DNA of 64,000 bases. Source: Variovorax sp. PAMC 28711. GTDB taxonomy: Bacteria; Pseudomonadota; Gammaproteobacteria; Burkholderiales; Burkholderiaceae_C. Made by a program: the position numbers and the translations under genes. The stretch covers positions 3,136,501 to 3,200,500 of the forward strand of contig NZ_CP014517.1 of the NCBI RefSeq assembly GCF_001577265.1, read 5' to 3'. A model generated the notes under the pieces. That model saw only the letters and a program-made list of their open reading frames with translations, was not told the origin of the DNA and did not search any database. The first letter of the stretch is position 1. The number at the start of each line of letters is the position of its first letter. This document shows positions 22,234 to 33,814 of the stretch, piece after piece.

Positions 22234-22752
22234 TCAGCTCACATTGAGCTTCTTGTGCTCGCCAAGGTCTTTCGGCGTCTCGCCGGTGATGGCCGCCTTG
22301 GCCATCTTGAACAGCTGCACCATCTTGCTGTCGTCGACGTCCCAATACTCGGCTTCGACGATCTTGACGGCGAGCAAGCCGAGGTTCGGGTCGGTCACGC
22401 CGGCCGGGAACCAGGCCTTGGCCATCGGGTTGAACAGTTCTTCCTTCTTGGCCTGGTCTTCGAGCAGGCTGGCCTGGCCGGTCACCGAGACATAGCTGTC
22501 GGCATCGGTGTTCGCGTAGGCCACGTTCACGCTCGCGTCGCTCGCCACATGGCGCGCAATCTCGCCGTTCTTAGGGATGAAGAAATAGAGCGTCGCGCCT
22601 TCGTCGACTTTCTTGTTCTGCGTCGTCAGTGGATGGCTGTGCAACTGACCATCGCTGTGGCGATGCGTCAGCATGCCGAAGCGCGTGTCCTTGATCAGGT
22701 CGAAGAGTTTTTCGTGTTCGTTGGAAGCAGCCATGGCGGGTGTCTTTTTCAT
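22234..22752 (-). CDS. Pyridoxamine 5'-phosphate oxidase-related general stress protein
   Basis: A 172-residue split-barrel flavin-binding-fold protein of the general stress protein 26 type. Typical segments are DTRFGMLTHRHSDGQLHSHP, ATLYFFIPKNGEIARHVASD and VNVAYANTDADSYVSVTGQA. The substrate is unknown; some members bind FMN. It is monocistronic, convergent with acnB, and next to the intergenic region that precedes the adhesin island. Confidence 0.85.
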   Translation of the reverse strand: MKKTPAMAASNEHEKLFDLIKDTRFGMLTHRHSDGQLHSHPLTTQNKKVDEGATLYFFIPKNGEIARHVASDASVNVAYANTDADSYVSVTGQASLLEDQAKKEELFNPMAKAWFPAGVTDPNLGLLAVKIVEAEYWDVDDSKMVQLFKMAKAAITGETPKDLGEHKKLNVS

Positions 22753-23295
22753 TTGTTGAAGAAGCGATCAGCCTAGAAGGCGGGGGCGGCCTGCGCACGG
22801 CGGAACGCCTCAAACCGATGTCGTCCTAATCCGACGGTAATTGCCGGTCAGATGGTAAACAAGTTACTTTTTTTGCCAATTTCTCATCTTTTCAGCGCGC
22901 AAATCGAGCGCACGCGGGCGCGTAAGACGGAGCGCCGAATACCTCCGTTAACATTGTCAGAAGCTATTCACATTTGAAAAGTTTCTTGTAATTCGAAAGG
23001 GTTACAGGAACGCAAGGACTCATCGAGACATGCCTCCTCCGTTTGCAAACCGGCTGCAATGCTGCGCCCGCGGTCCCACTGGCTCGCGCTCGAGAGCCGA
23101 AAGTTGTTCGATGGCGCAGCGCTCGTCGAAGCGGCGCATGCCGCGCCGGCCCGCGTCGAAGCACTGAACCCGGCGGCCGCAACAACCGACGTGTGAAAGC
23201 GAAGCCAGGATCGCGCATGCGATCTGGCCGCAACAGACTCTTCTGCCTACTAACCCCAACCATTCGAGAAGCCTCCCAAGGCGTTGAAATCAATC
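22753..23295. other. Long AT-richer intergenic region upstream of the adhesin gene
   Basis: 543 nt between two divergent genes. The stretch at about 22855-23000 is visibly richer in A and T than the flanking DNA (for example GTTACTTTTTTTGCCAATTT) and is the best place for the adhesin promoter. The second half holds the LEPR-XLL-like relic. No clear operator was recognised. Confidence 0.55.
23059..23196 (+). pseudogene. LEPR-XLL-like N-terminal relic of another giant surface protein
   Basis: A 45-codon frame reads MLRPRSHWLALESRKLFDGA, then ALVEAAHAAPARVEALNPAA and ATTDV before a TGA. The ALESRKLFDGAAL core closely resembles the ALEPRIMFDGAA leader motif found at the start of LEPR-XLL/DUF4347-type giant surface proteins. 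There is no ribosome binding site and the frame ends at once, so it looks like the left-over 5' end of a lost giant gene. A short functional leader peptide cannot be excluded. Confidence 0.55.
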
Positions 23296-26200
23296 ATGGA
23301 ATCTGTGTACAAGTCAGGCGGAAGCGCTCGCCAACCGAATCAACAAGGCGCCCTGGACCTTGATCGGCCGTCCGTCATTTCCCTGAAGATTGCGCCCGAG
23401 GCCGTGGCCAGGTACGAGCGCCGCGGCGACGACTTGGTCCTGGTGTTGCGCAACGGCAAAGAAGTCGCTGTGCAGGGCTTCTTTACCCAGTACGAGGGCG
23501 AAGGTCGCAACGATCTCGTTCTGGAAGACGCGAACGGCGTCCTGTGGTGGGGGCAGTACACCTCGCCGTGGAGCGAATTCCATTTCACCGAGATCGAATG
23601 GGACGATATAGCCCCGCTGTGGCTGCCGCCCTGGCTGATCGCCGGCCTGGGTGTGCTGGGTCTGGCGGCCGCCGCGGGCGGTGGCGGTGGCGGCGGTGGT
23701 GGCGGAGGCGGCTTCATTCCGGTTCCGCCTGTGGCCAATCGCCCGCCCGAGGCGCCGGACCACAAGCACACCATCGCCGAAGACGGCGTGGTCACGGGCC
23801 GCATTGGCGGCACCGACCGCGACGGCGACGCGCTCAAGTACACGCTCGTCACGCCGCCGGGCCACGGCACGCTGGTCATCAACCCCGACGGCAGCTACAC
23901 CTTCACACCTGAACCCAACTACAGCGGTCCCGACCAGTTCGTCGTGACCGTGGACGACGGTAAGGGCGGCACGACCACCAGCACGGTGGTAATCGACATC
24001 ACTCCCGTGAACGATGCTCCGGGGCCCGTGGGTGCGATCCCGAACCAGACAGGTGCAGACGCGGAAGGCGGCGTCAATGTACCCACCGCCGGCGGGTTCA
24101 CCGACGTGGACGGCGATACGCTGACTTACACCGCCACGGGCCTGCCGCCCGGGCTGACCATCGACCCCATCACGGGCGTGATCAGCGGCACGATCGACCC
24201 TTCGGCCAGCACGGATGGCCCGTACACCGTGACGGTGACGGCGACCGACCCGGACGGCGAGAGCACCGACCAGACCTTCACTTGGACGGTGACCAATCCG
24301 GCGCCAGAGGCCAGCGACGACGCGGCCACGACCAATGAAGACACACCCGTCAGTGGCAACGTCCTGACCGGCGCCGGCGCCGGCGCCGGCGACCAAGCCG
24401 ATACGGACCCCGATGGCGACGCGCTGGTGGTGACGCAGTTCCAAGTGAATGGAGAGACTTACACCGCGGGCGCTACGGCCACGATCGCAGGCGTCGGCAC
24501 GCTGGTGCTGGGCAGCGACGGCGCCTACACTTTCACGCCTGAAGCCAACTGGAACGGCACCATACCGACGGTGACCTACACGATCAGCGACGGCGAGGGC
24601 GGCACGGACACAGCTGTCCTGGCCATCACCGTCAACCCGGTGATCGACCTGGTGGCGGCCGATGACAGCAACACCACCAACGAAGACACGCCAGTCAGCG
24701 GTACGGTGGTGACCAACGACAGCACCACCAGCGGCGGCACGTTGACTTTTGTCAAGGAAACCGACCCGGCAAACGGCTCGGTGGTCGTGAACCCGAACGG
24801 CACTTACACCTACACGCCTAACACCAACTTCAACGGCACCGACAGCTTCACCTACACGGTGACCGATGCCAATTCGGGCGAAAGCTTGACCCGGACGGTG
24901 AACATCACCGTCAACCCGGTGGTCGACCTTGCGGCAGGCGACGACAGCGCTGTCACCAACGAAGACACGCCGGTCACCAGCACGGTGGTGAACAACGACA
25001 GCACCACCAGCGGGGGCACGCTGACCTTCGTCAAGGCAACCGACCCGGCAAACGGCTCGGTGGTCGTGAACCCGAACGGCACTTACACCTACACGCCTAA
25101 CACCAACTTCAACGGCACCGACAGCTTCACCTACACGGTGACCGATGCCAATTCAGGCGAAAGCTTGACCCGGACGGTGACAATCACCGTCAACCCGGGC
25201 AACGACGCGCCCGTGATCGTCGGGGGCGCGCAGGCCGGCACGGTGGTCGAGGCCGGCAACGAAGATGACGGCACGGTTGTGAACGGCGCCCCCAATGCCG
25301 GGGGTGCCTTCACAGCCACCGACGTCGACAGCGACGTCGCAAATCAGGTCTGGTCTGTGGTGGGCACGCCCAACGCCACCTATGGCAACTTCGCCCTCAA
25401 TGCGTCCGGCGCCTGGACATACACGCTGGACAACAGCTTGCCCGCAACCCAGGCGCTCAAAGAAGGCCAGGAAGTTCCCTTGACGTTCACGGTCCAGGTG
25501 GCCGACGGCAACGGCGGCACGGCGCAGCAGACTGTGACCATCAACATCACCGGAAAAAACGATGTGCCTGTGGCGGTGGCCGACACGGCCACGGTCAAGG
25601 AATCGGGTGTTCAAAACGGCGGCAACACGGGTGAAGCCGGCGCGCCTACAGCCGGCGGCAACGTGCTGACCAACGACACCGACGTGGACGATGGCGAGAA
25701 GGCCACGCTGGCCGTCTCGGCGGTGGGCTTCGGTGGCACGACCGGCGCTCTGGGTGCCGCACTGTCGGGCACCTACGGAAGCCTGGTGCTCAATGCCAAC
25801 GGCACGTACACATACACGCTGGACAACAGCCTGCCCGCCACGCAGCAACTGGCGCAGGGCGCCAGCGCGACGGAAGTGTTCAGCTACACCACCGTGGACG
25901 CGTTCGGTGCCAGCAGCACCAGCACGCTGACCGTGACGGTCACGGGCACCAATGACCAGCCGCTCATTACATCCAATGCGGCCTCCGCGCTGGGGATTGT
26001 GACGGAGCAAGGGACTGTCAACCCAAGTGCCGTATCCACCGTCAGCGGTACGCTGACAGCGAGCGATGCAGACACGGGCGCGACTCAGGCCTGGAGCATC
26101 CCGGGTACCTTGAACGGCGTCTACGGCACGATCAGCATCAACGCGACCACGGGCGTGTGGACCTACACGCTGGATAACACCCGCCCTGCCACGCAAGCAC

Positions 26201-29200
26201 TCAACGATGGCGACAACCCGACGGAAGAATTTACCGCCCGCGTGATCGACCAGCACGGCGCCTTTAGCGATCAGGTCATCACCGTCACCGTGAATGGCAG
26301 CAATGACGACGTGACCGGGGTAAACGCCGTCGTCCTCTTGCTGGAAGACCCGTCAGGCGGCGCCCAAACCGGTACGCTCCAGATTTACGTGTCCGATCCG
26401 GACGACGTTATCGAATTGGTGAGCTTTACGGTCGCTGGCCAAGCCACGACCCATCAACCAGGCGATGTCGTGATCATCGACGGCGTGGGCGCATTGACCA
26501 TCGCCCTCAACGGTGACTACGTCTTCACCCCGCTGCCCAACTACTCGGGCGCGGTGCCGGTTATCACCTACACGATGGTGGAGGTCGAGGGTGGCCAGCC
26601 GATCACCCAGACGCTAACCTTCCAGATCACGCCGGTGTCCGACGCACCGAACATGGCTGACGACAAAGCGCTCGTCGTCAACGAAGACGCGTCCATTGCG
26701 CTGGCCCTCACGGTGCCGGTCATCACCGACAACACCGACCAAAACGGAACAGGCACGGGCGACGCACCGGAACGCCTGGGGGCCATCACACTCACGGCGG
26801 GCGGCGCTGGCGCAGCGGGTGCGACCTTCACCACCACCATCAACGGCACGCCGACCACGCTGGCGCCAGTGGGCGGGGTGATCAAAATCGTCATCACCGA
26901 CACCGCCGGCTCGACCACGCCGAGCAGCCTGCACGTGACCGGCGACGCCACTCTGGTGCCCACGGCCGGCACCGCTGGCGTTTACTACCTGACCGCAACT
27001 GAGTACGCGGCGATCACGGCTCAACCGGCAGCAGAGACCCATCAGAACTTCACCGTCACCGTTGGCGCAACCAGCTACGAAGTCAATGCCGCGGGCGTCA
27101 AGATTCCGGCCGTGGCCGGCGCGTCCAGCTCTCAGGTCGTCACCGTCGACGTTCAGGCGGTCACCGACGGAGCGACGTTGGCCATTAGCAGCAGCAACCC
27201 GCCGGCGTTTGCCGAAGACACGACGATCAACCTGTCGACCTATCTGACCGCCACGCTGGCGAGCACCGATGCCAACGGCGGCAACGACACCGACGGCAGC
27301 GAAACCTACTGGTACACCGTCGATGGCCTGCCGCCCGGAACGGTCGTCAACATCAATGGCGCCGACTACACCGCCAACGGGACAGGCATGGTGACGTCCG
27401 CGGCCAGCGCCACCTTCACGGCCCCGCCGAGCATCACCATCAAGCCGCCAGCCAATTTCAGCGGGCAGATCAACGGCATCACGATCACGCTGAATTCGAA
27501 GGACATCGACGGCGATTCGATTCACATCCCCACCACCGTCACCAGCGCCGTCACGCTGGATCTCGTCGTCACGCCGGTGGCCGGCGACGTGGCGGTCGAT
27601 CCCGCGACAACTGCTGAAGACACGGCCGTGGCCTTCCTGGCCGGCGTGCGGGTGACCGACACCGGAACGAACGGCACTGAGGTCATCAACTCGGTGTCGT
27701 TCGATGTGCCCACGGGCTGGACGCTGACGACAATCCCGACCGTCACCGGCATGACTGTGACCGGTGGACCCACCGGCTCGGTGGCCATCACCTTCACGGG
27801 CATGAACCAGGCGGACATCGAAGCGGCGCTCGACGGCTTCAGGATCCTGCCGCCTGCCCACAGCAGCGCGGATGTAAACATCACCCTCAGCATCGTCACC
27901 ACCGACACCAACGGCACCGGCACCAGCACGGTCACCAGCACCCCAACGCTGAAGATCACCGTCACACCGGTGGCGGAGCAAGTGGAAACGGACAGCGATG
28001 GTGCCAACGGCAACGACGTCACCATCAATGGCGACCACCCCTACGGCACTGCTGGCGCGGAAGACCAGTGGTTCGCACTGGGCACCAATGCCACCGACGC
28101 CACGGGTGGTGGTTGGACAGGCCTGGGAGCACCGGGTGTATGGACCAACGAGGACCCCGACGAGTCCACCTTCGCCGTCCTCACGCCGGTTCTGAGTTCG
28201 GGCACGACTGGCGAAACCGCCAGTGGCTCCGTGTTCCGCTACTACGACGGCACGACATGGCACAGCGTGACCTACACCACGGGTTCACCAGCGTGGATTC
28301 CGTCGCGGTTCCTGGACACGTTGCAGTTCAAGGCCCCACCCAATGTGTCGGGTACCTTCAACATCGCGGTTCAGGCCGGCACGGTGGACTATGACGATGA
28401 CAGCACAGCTGTCGTCGATCCGTTGAACCCACCGACCGTCAGCGGGCCCGGCGTGAGCGTCGCGGTCAGCGGCACTGCGTTGTTGAGCACCATCAAAATC
28501 GACCCTGTCGCCGACCCCGTGACCATGGCTGTGAACGGCCGTGCCAGCGGCCTGGAAGACACCGACATCGCGTTGGTGATCCGCACCACAAGCGTCGACC
28601 CGTCGGAGACGTTCAACGTAACCATCGCCGCTATTCCAGTGGGCGCGACGATCACCTATGGCTCGGGTACAGGTGCCATTACCTTCACGGCGACCACAGG
28701 CCAAACCAGCTTCACGATCCAGAATTTCAACAACGCGGCACCGATGAGCATCAAGCCGCCGCTGAACAGCAACGTGGACTTCGCGCTGAACGTCACGGCC
28801 GTTTCGGTGGACGGCGCTTCGACATCGGCGCCTGCGGCCACCCGAGCCATCCAGGTCAGCGTGGAAGGCGTGGCCGACGAAGCCACGGTGACCCTCACCC
28901 CGGCGAAAATCTACACCGAGGCGCAGCTGGATGCTGGCACCACCGTCATCAAGCTGTCGGATCTGGTGACCAACGTGGTGACCCCTGATGCCGATGGTTC
29001 GGAAACCGTGAGTGTGCGCATCACCGGCCTGCCGGAAGGCTTCACGCTGACGGGTGCGACCCTGTTGCAGGGTGGCACTGGCACCGAGCGCGTGTGGACG
29101 TTGCCCGCCACTCAGATGGGCAATGTCGAGATCAAGGCACCCGCCAATTACAGCGGGCCCGTCACGCTGCAGGTTGCCGGTGTCACCACCGAGAACGATG

Positions 29201-32200
29201 GCGATTCCAGGACTGGCACGCCGGTGGCTGTCAGCTTCACCGTCACGCCGTCCGCTGAAGCACCGCGACCACCAGCGCCACGCTGGTGGAGGACGTGCTC
29301 AAGCCGCTGGATTTGGGGATCGTTCAGCAGAACGGTGACGCCGACGAGGAATTGGGCCGAGTGTTCATCGCGGTCGGCGCAGCCACGGGGCCGGGATACG
29401 TTCTGTACTTTGGCAATCAACCAATAGCCGCTGCGGGCCTTGCCACCCAGACCATCGATAGCGTGAGCTATTACGTCATACCGGCCGGTCAGGCGGGACA
29501 ACTGGGCGCACTGGGCAGCGCGCACCTTGATGGGAACCTGGGCGCGTTCGACTTCAAATACGAAGTCATCGACAGCGCCTATGGTTTGACCCCCGCCGGT
29601 TCAATCGACACGGTCCTCAAGGACGGCACCCTCACCTTGAGTGCCACCCCCGTCACCGACGCCGTGAACTTGTCCATCACGGGCATCAGCGGTGCGGCTT
29701 CGATCAGCGATGAAGTGCAGGGCGACGACGCGAACCCCGACACCGCCGTTGTGGACGCGGCCGGCACCACTGTCACCGTCAACCTGAACATCGCCTCGGT
29801 GGACTACGACGGCAGCGAGCGAGTCATGCGCGTGCTGATCGAGGGCGTGCCCGACGGTGTGACGGTGAACGCGCCGGTGAATGGCCAGGCGCAACAGGTC
29901 GGGATCGGCACCTGGGTGCTGGTGTTCGCTGCTAACGCACTGCCAATCAACGCGGCGGGCGGCATCACGCTCGGTGTCCAGTTCTTGACGGGCGTGGATG
30001 TGGCGCAGGCTACACACCCGATCACCATGACCGTGCAGACGCAGGACCGTGGTGCGGTGACTTCCGGTCAGGCGCAGGATTCGGTGACCTGGAATCTGGT
30101 GACGACTTACGATGGAGCCGGTGAAAGTCTGCCGCCGACGATCGACCAGTGGGTGTACAACGGCGCGGACGTCAACGAGGATCTGACCTTCTCGCTGTCC
30201 GACGTGGTCGACGCCCAAGTCACCGTGGTAGACGTCAGTGTTCCCAACATCTTCACCGTCAGCCTCACCGATCTGCCGGAAGGCACGCAGGTCCAGGGCA
30301 TGGTGCTGACCTCGGTCAACGGCGTGCCGACCTGGACGGCCACGGTGGTCGTGCCGGCGGGCGCCAATGATGCAGCGGTCGAACTTGCGCTGGAAGGCCT
30401 GCTGAACGGCATCCAGATCACGCCACCGCCCAACAGCAACGAGAACAACGCGGAGGATGCGTTCAACTTCAACGCCACGCTCACGGCCTCGGCGCAGGGC
30501 AGCTTTAGCGTCAGCCAAACCATTCCCGATACGGTCATGGTCATCCCGGTCGCTCCGGTGACCGATGCCGCAGTGATTACCGTCAGTGCGGTGGACGCCG
30601 GCGAGAACCCTGTCGACGGCAGCGTCAGCGTGACCATCGACGTCAGGAGCAACCCGGTCGACGGCTCGAATGGCGTGATCGTAGGCGGGCTGCTGTATGT
30701 GCAGGTGAGCGCCACCGGCGGCGGCAACGCTGGCGGCACGCTGACATACCAAGGCAACCCGGCGGCGTTGACGCCTGTCACGAATCCTCCGGGCGTGCCC
30801 GCTGGCACCTACTACCTGGTGCCCGTTGGTCCCTCCGGAGACAGCGTCAACCTGGTGTACACCCCTCCTTCGGGCACTTCCCCCGGCAATGTCATCTTCA
30901 CTGCACTGGCCAACACGCAGGAGACCGGTGCCGCCGTGGTAACTGGTAGCGCGTCGGATACGGCCACCATCAGCGCCGTCAACAACGGCGTGACGGTGAC
31001 AGGTTTCAGCACCCCGGTGTCAGCGCCCGAGACCGACGGCTCCGGCCTGGGCACGGCCATCGCGCTGCCTGGCCTGATGGTTAACCTGATCGACAGCGAC
31101 GGCAGCGAGAGCATCAAATCGGTCACGCTGGCGGGCGTGCCGGTGGGCTTCCTGGTGTATGTCGGCGGCCAACTGGCAACCAACGCTGGCGGCAACGGCA
31201 CCTCCAACACATGGGTGATTTCTAACAGTGGCACCTTCGGCGAAGTGAAGATCGCGCCGCCCGCACACTGGAGCGGCGAGCTGAATGGACTGAAGTTGGT
31301 GGTGGAGTCGGGTGAGAATTTGCTGGCGAAGTCGCTCGAGGAATTCCTTCTTCCATCTGTAACCGTGACGCCGGTGGCCAGTGGCCTGACGCTGGACACC
31401 ACGCAGGCTGTCGGTCGTGAAGGCGGGATCATCGGTCTGAACCTCAACGCCTCGATGACTGACCCGGTGGCGGCCACGTCCACGCTGCCAGACAGCAGCA
31501 CGGAAACCGTGACAGTGCAGTTCAAGGGGCTGGGCGAGTACGCGGCTTTCTATGTGGACAGCACGCTTCTGACGGACAGTGGCACGTCGGGTCACACCAT
31601 CGGCTACAACGACCTAACGGACACGTACACCATCACCGGCTTGACGCAGGTTGAGATGGACCAACTGGGCTTCAAGCAGGCGGCGTCTGCGCTGGTCGAC
31701 CAGGATGGTGCTGCCGGCACCCAGATCGAAGTCACAGCATGGACGGTGGAGAGCGGTGGCGGCCCTATATCGGCGGTCGAGACTGCCGACATCACCGTGA
31801 ACATGACTGTGGTGCAACCCACTTCAGGTGCCGACAGTTTCATTTGGGGTGGCGAGGGCAAAGCGATCATCAACGGCGCTGCTGGCGACGACACGGTGGC
31901 ACTGCGTTTGGGTGAAGACGTCAGCGGCGCGAACCTCGCGATGGGCTTGCGCAACATCGAGGTGCTCGACCTGTCGGCCCAAGGTGAGAACGCTGTCACC
32001 AACCTGACGGCGACCGATGTGCTGAGTCTCACTGGCAGCAATCACATTCTGACCATCAACGGCACGGGCGATGACAGCGTGCAGTTGGGTGGGGGCGCCA
32101 GCGCCTGGACCGCAGGCGCATCTTCAGGCGGCTACACCGACTACACCAGTGGGGCAGGTGCCAGCTTGGTGACAGTACGTATCGACGACGACATCACCCA

Positions 32201-32213
32201 TTCCTACGTCTGA
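23296..32213 (+). CDS. Giant BapA/LapA-like type I-secreted adhesin, with one frameshift
   Basis: About 2970 residues once the frame is restored. The N-terminus (from the ATG; the TTG 12 nt upstream is rejected) has no Sec signal. It has a BapA-prefix-like domain (PEAVARYERRGDDLVLVLRN, EDANGVLWWGQYTSPWSEF), a hydrophobic stretch, an AAAAG motif at about residue 125 and a run of 12 glycines. Next come cadherin/Ig-like modules, two nearly identical 93-residue repeats (446-631), VCBS modules (about 635-1005) and many further beta-sandwich modules. The C-terminus (LRNIEVLDLSAQGENAVTNL ... VRIDDDITHSYV) is a type I secretion target of the VC_A0849 kind with few RTX repeats. At 29264-29267 CACCGCGACC is read where CACCGGCGACC would keep the frame, so one G is missing. 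The exporter genes follow directly. Predicted role: surface adhesion and biofilm formation. Confidence 0.88.
24631..25188 (+). repeat. Two tandem 279-bp direct repeats in the adhesin gene
   Basis: Unit 1 (24631-24909) and unit 2 (24910-25188) are in frame (93 codons each). A stretch of about 115 nt (24762-24877 and 25041-25156) is identical in sequence, including third codon positions, up to a TTCGGG/TTCAGG difference. Each encodes one Ig-like module beginning NEDTPV and ending TYTVTDANSGESLTRTV. The near identity points to recent duplication or gene conversion. Confidence 0.9.
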
Positions 32214-32290
32214 CCCTGCGCCGCGACAATGCGGCCCAGCCACAACCCTTCCCCTGGCGGGGGAGGGCGATGGCTTTTGATCGGTGGCTG

Positions 32291-32350
32291 GCCAGCGCGT
32301 GTCGCTGGTCTCCATCCCAACCCGCTTCACGTGAGGCGGGTTCGGATGGA
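32291..32350 (+). terminator. Tandem hairpins between adhesin and exporter genes
   Basis: The first stem is GCCAGCG / CGCTGGT (32291-32310). The second pairs TCCATCCCAACCCGC (32311-32325) with GCGGGTTCGGATGGA (32336-32350), 14 pairs with one C-C mismatch, and is followed about 15 nt later by a T-rich stretch (TTTTCTCTTTTCTTCTTTT). It probably acts as a partial terminator giving more adhesin mRNA than exporter mRNA, as between hlyA and hlyB in RTX operons. Confidence 0.6.
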
Positions 32351-32392
32351 GAGATCTGCCAAGTTTTCTCTTTTCTTCTTTTGGCTGTTTGC

Positions 32393-33814
32393 ATGTTCTC
32401 TGTCTTGAAGCGCTTTTCACGCCGCGCACCGGTCACTGCAGGCGTCGCTGCTTGGCTGTGCTTGTCTTTGTGGGCGTGCGCGGTGGCGGCGCAAACGGCT
32501 GCGGCGCCCAGCGCGCCGGCCGGCACGCGCACGGTGGTGGTGCAGGGCACGGACAGCACGCCCGATGGGCTGGGCCTGGTGGCGGCCGTGCGCGCGGCCG
32601 CGCAATGGCACCCCAGCGTGCGCAACGCTGCGCAGCAGGTGCTGCAGGCGGACGAGGGCATTGCGCAGGCGCGCGCCGGTTACTACCCGCAGGTGCGTGC
32701 GGGCATCGGCTCGCAACTGGGCAACCGCAACATCGGGTCTTACGACAGCCGGCGCGTCAACACGGCCACGCTGTCGGCTTCGCAGATGCTGTACGACTTC
32801 GGCAAGGTGTCCAGCGCGGTCGGTCGGGCCGAAGCCTCGGTAGAAGCCACACGCGCCCAGGTGCTGTTGTCGGTCGACGAGGTGGCGCGCGACACGGCGC
32901 AGGCGTGGGTGGACGTGCATCGCCAGCAGGCGCTGGCCGTGATCGCACGCGAGCAGTTGTCGAGCGTGGAGGAGCTGGCCGGCCGTGTGAATGAACGCAC
33001 GCGCCTGGGCGCAAGCTCGCGCTCCGACTCGGTGCAGGCGCAGTCGCGCATCGAGTCCGCCCGGGCCCAGATGCTCAACGCGCAGGCGCAAGCGGCACGC
33101 GGGCGCATCAACCTGATGCTGCTGACAGGTCGTCGTTCGCCCGGTGCTGCGCCGGTGGGTATCGCGGGCGATGCGCCCCCCTGGCTCGACACGGCTTGTG
33201 TGGCCGACGCCTCGGCGCAGACGCCGGCGCCGCCGCCCGCCGTGCAGTTGGCCCAGGCGCAGCGCGCGGTGGCGCAGGCCACCGTGCGTCAGGCCGAAGC
33301 CCAGCGCTTGCCCACGCTGTCGCTCGACGGTTCGGTCGGCCGTGGAATCGGCGCTCGCTCGCAGTTGCCGGGCGAGACAAGCGTGAACACCACGCTGGGG
33401 CTGAACTTCTCGGCGCCGCTGTATGAAGGCGGCAGTGGGCAGGCCCGGGAGCGCGCCGCCGTGTATGCGCTGAGCGCGGCCGACGCTGCGCTGGAGCAGG
33501 CTCAGTTGACCGCGCGCGTGGGCTTCGAGGATGCGCAGGCGCAATCGCAGGGATACACGCAGCGTCTGCCGGTGCTGGCCGCGCGGGTCGAGAGCATCCG
33601 CACCACGGGCGATCTATACCGCCAACAGTACCTGCAGTTGGGCACGCGTTCGCTGCTGGACCTGCTCAATGCCGAGCAGGAGTATTACGCGGCGCGCCAG
33701 GAGCTCATCGAGAGTGAACACGAACGTCAGCAACAGGCGCTGCAGTGCCTGCTCTACACCGATCGGCTGCGCAGCGCCTTCGGGATTGATGTGACACAGG
33801 GTCAAACGCAATGA
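32393..33814 (+). CDS. TolC/LapE-family outer membrane channel of the type I secretion system
   Basis: Outer-membrane component of the adhesin exporter. 473 residues from an ATG that directly precedes a signal peptide (VTAGVAAWLCLSLWACAVAA); the longer upstream frame is rejected. Two OEP repeats are visible, with long heptad helices (RVNERTRLGASSRSDSVQAQ and YRQQYLQLGTRSLLDLLNAE). The LLDLLNAEQEYYAARQELIE segment is typical of the TolC family in BapA/Lap loci. Its stop overlaps the start of the ABC transporter gene in an ATGA. Confidence 0.92.
   Translation: MFSVLKRFSRRAPVTAGVAAWLCLSLWACAVAAQTAAAPSAPAGTRTVVVQGTDSTPDGLGLVAAVRAAAQWHPSVRNAAQQVLQADEGIAQARAGYYPQVRAGIGSQLGNRNIGSYDSRRVNTATLSASQMLYDFGKVSSAVGRAEASVEATRAQVLLSVDEVARDTAQAWVDVHRQQALAVIAREQLSSVEELAGRVNERTRLGASSRSDSVQAQSRIESARAQMLNAQAQAARGRINLMLLTGRRSPGAAPVGIAGDAPPWLDTACVADASAQTPAPPPAVQLAQAQRAVAQATVRQAEAQRLPTLSLDGSVGRGIGARSQLPGETSVNTTLGLNFSAPLYEGGSGQARERAAVYALSAADAALEQAQLTARVGFEDAQAQSQGYTQRLPVLAARVESIRTTGDLYRQQYLQLGTRSLLDLLNAEQEYYAARQELIESEHERQQQALQCLLYTDRLRSAFGIDVTQGQTQ

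Noticed and set aside
24631..25188. CRISPR-like direct repeats
   Set aside because: Units are 279 bp, contiguous and in frame with the adhesin; there are no spacers or cas genes.
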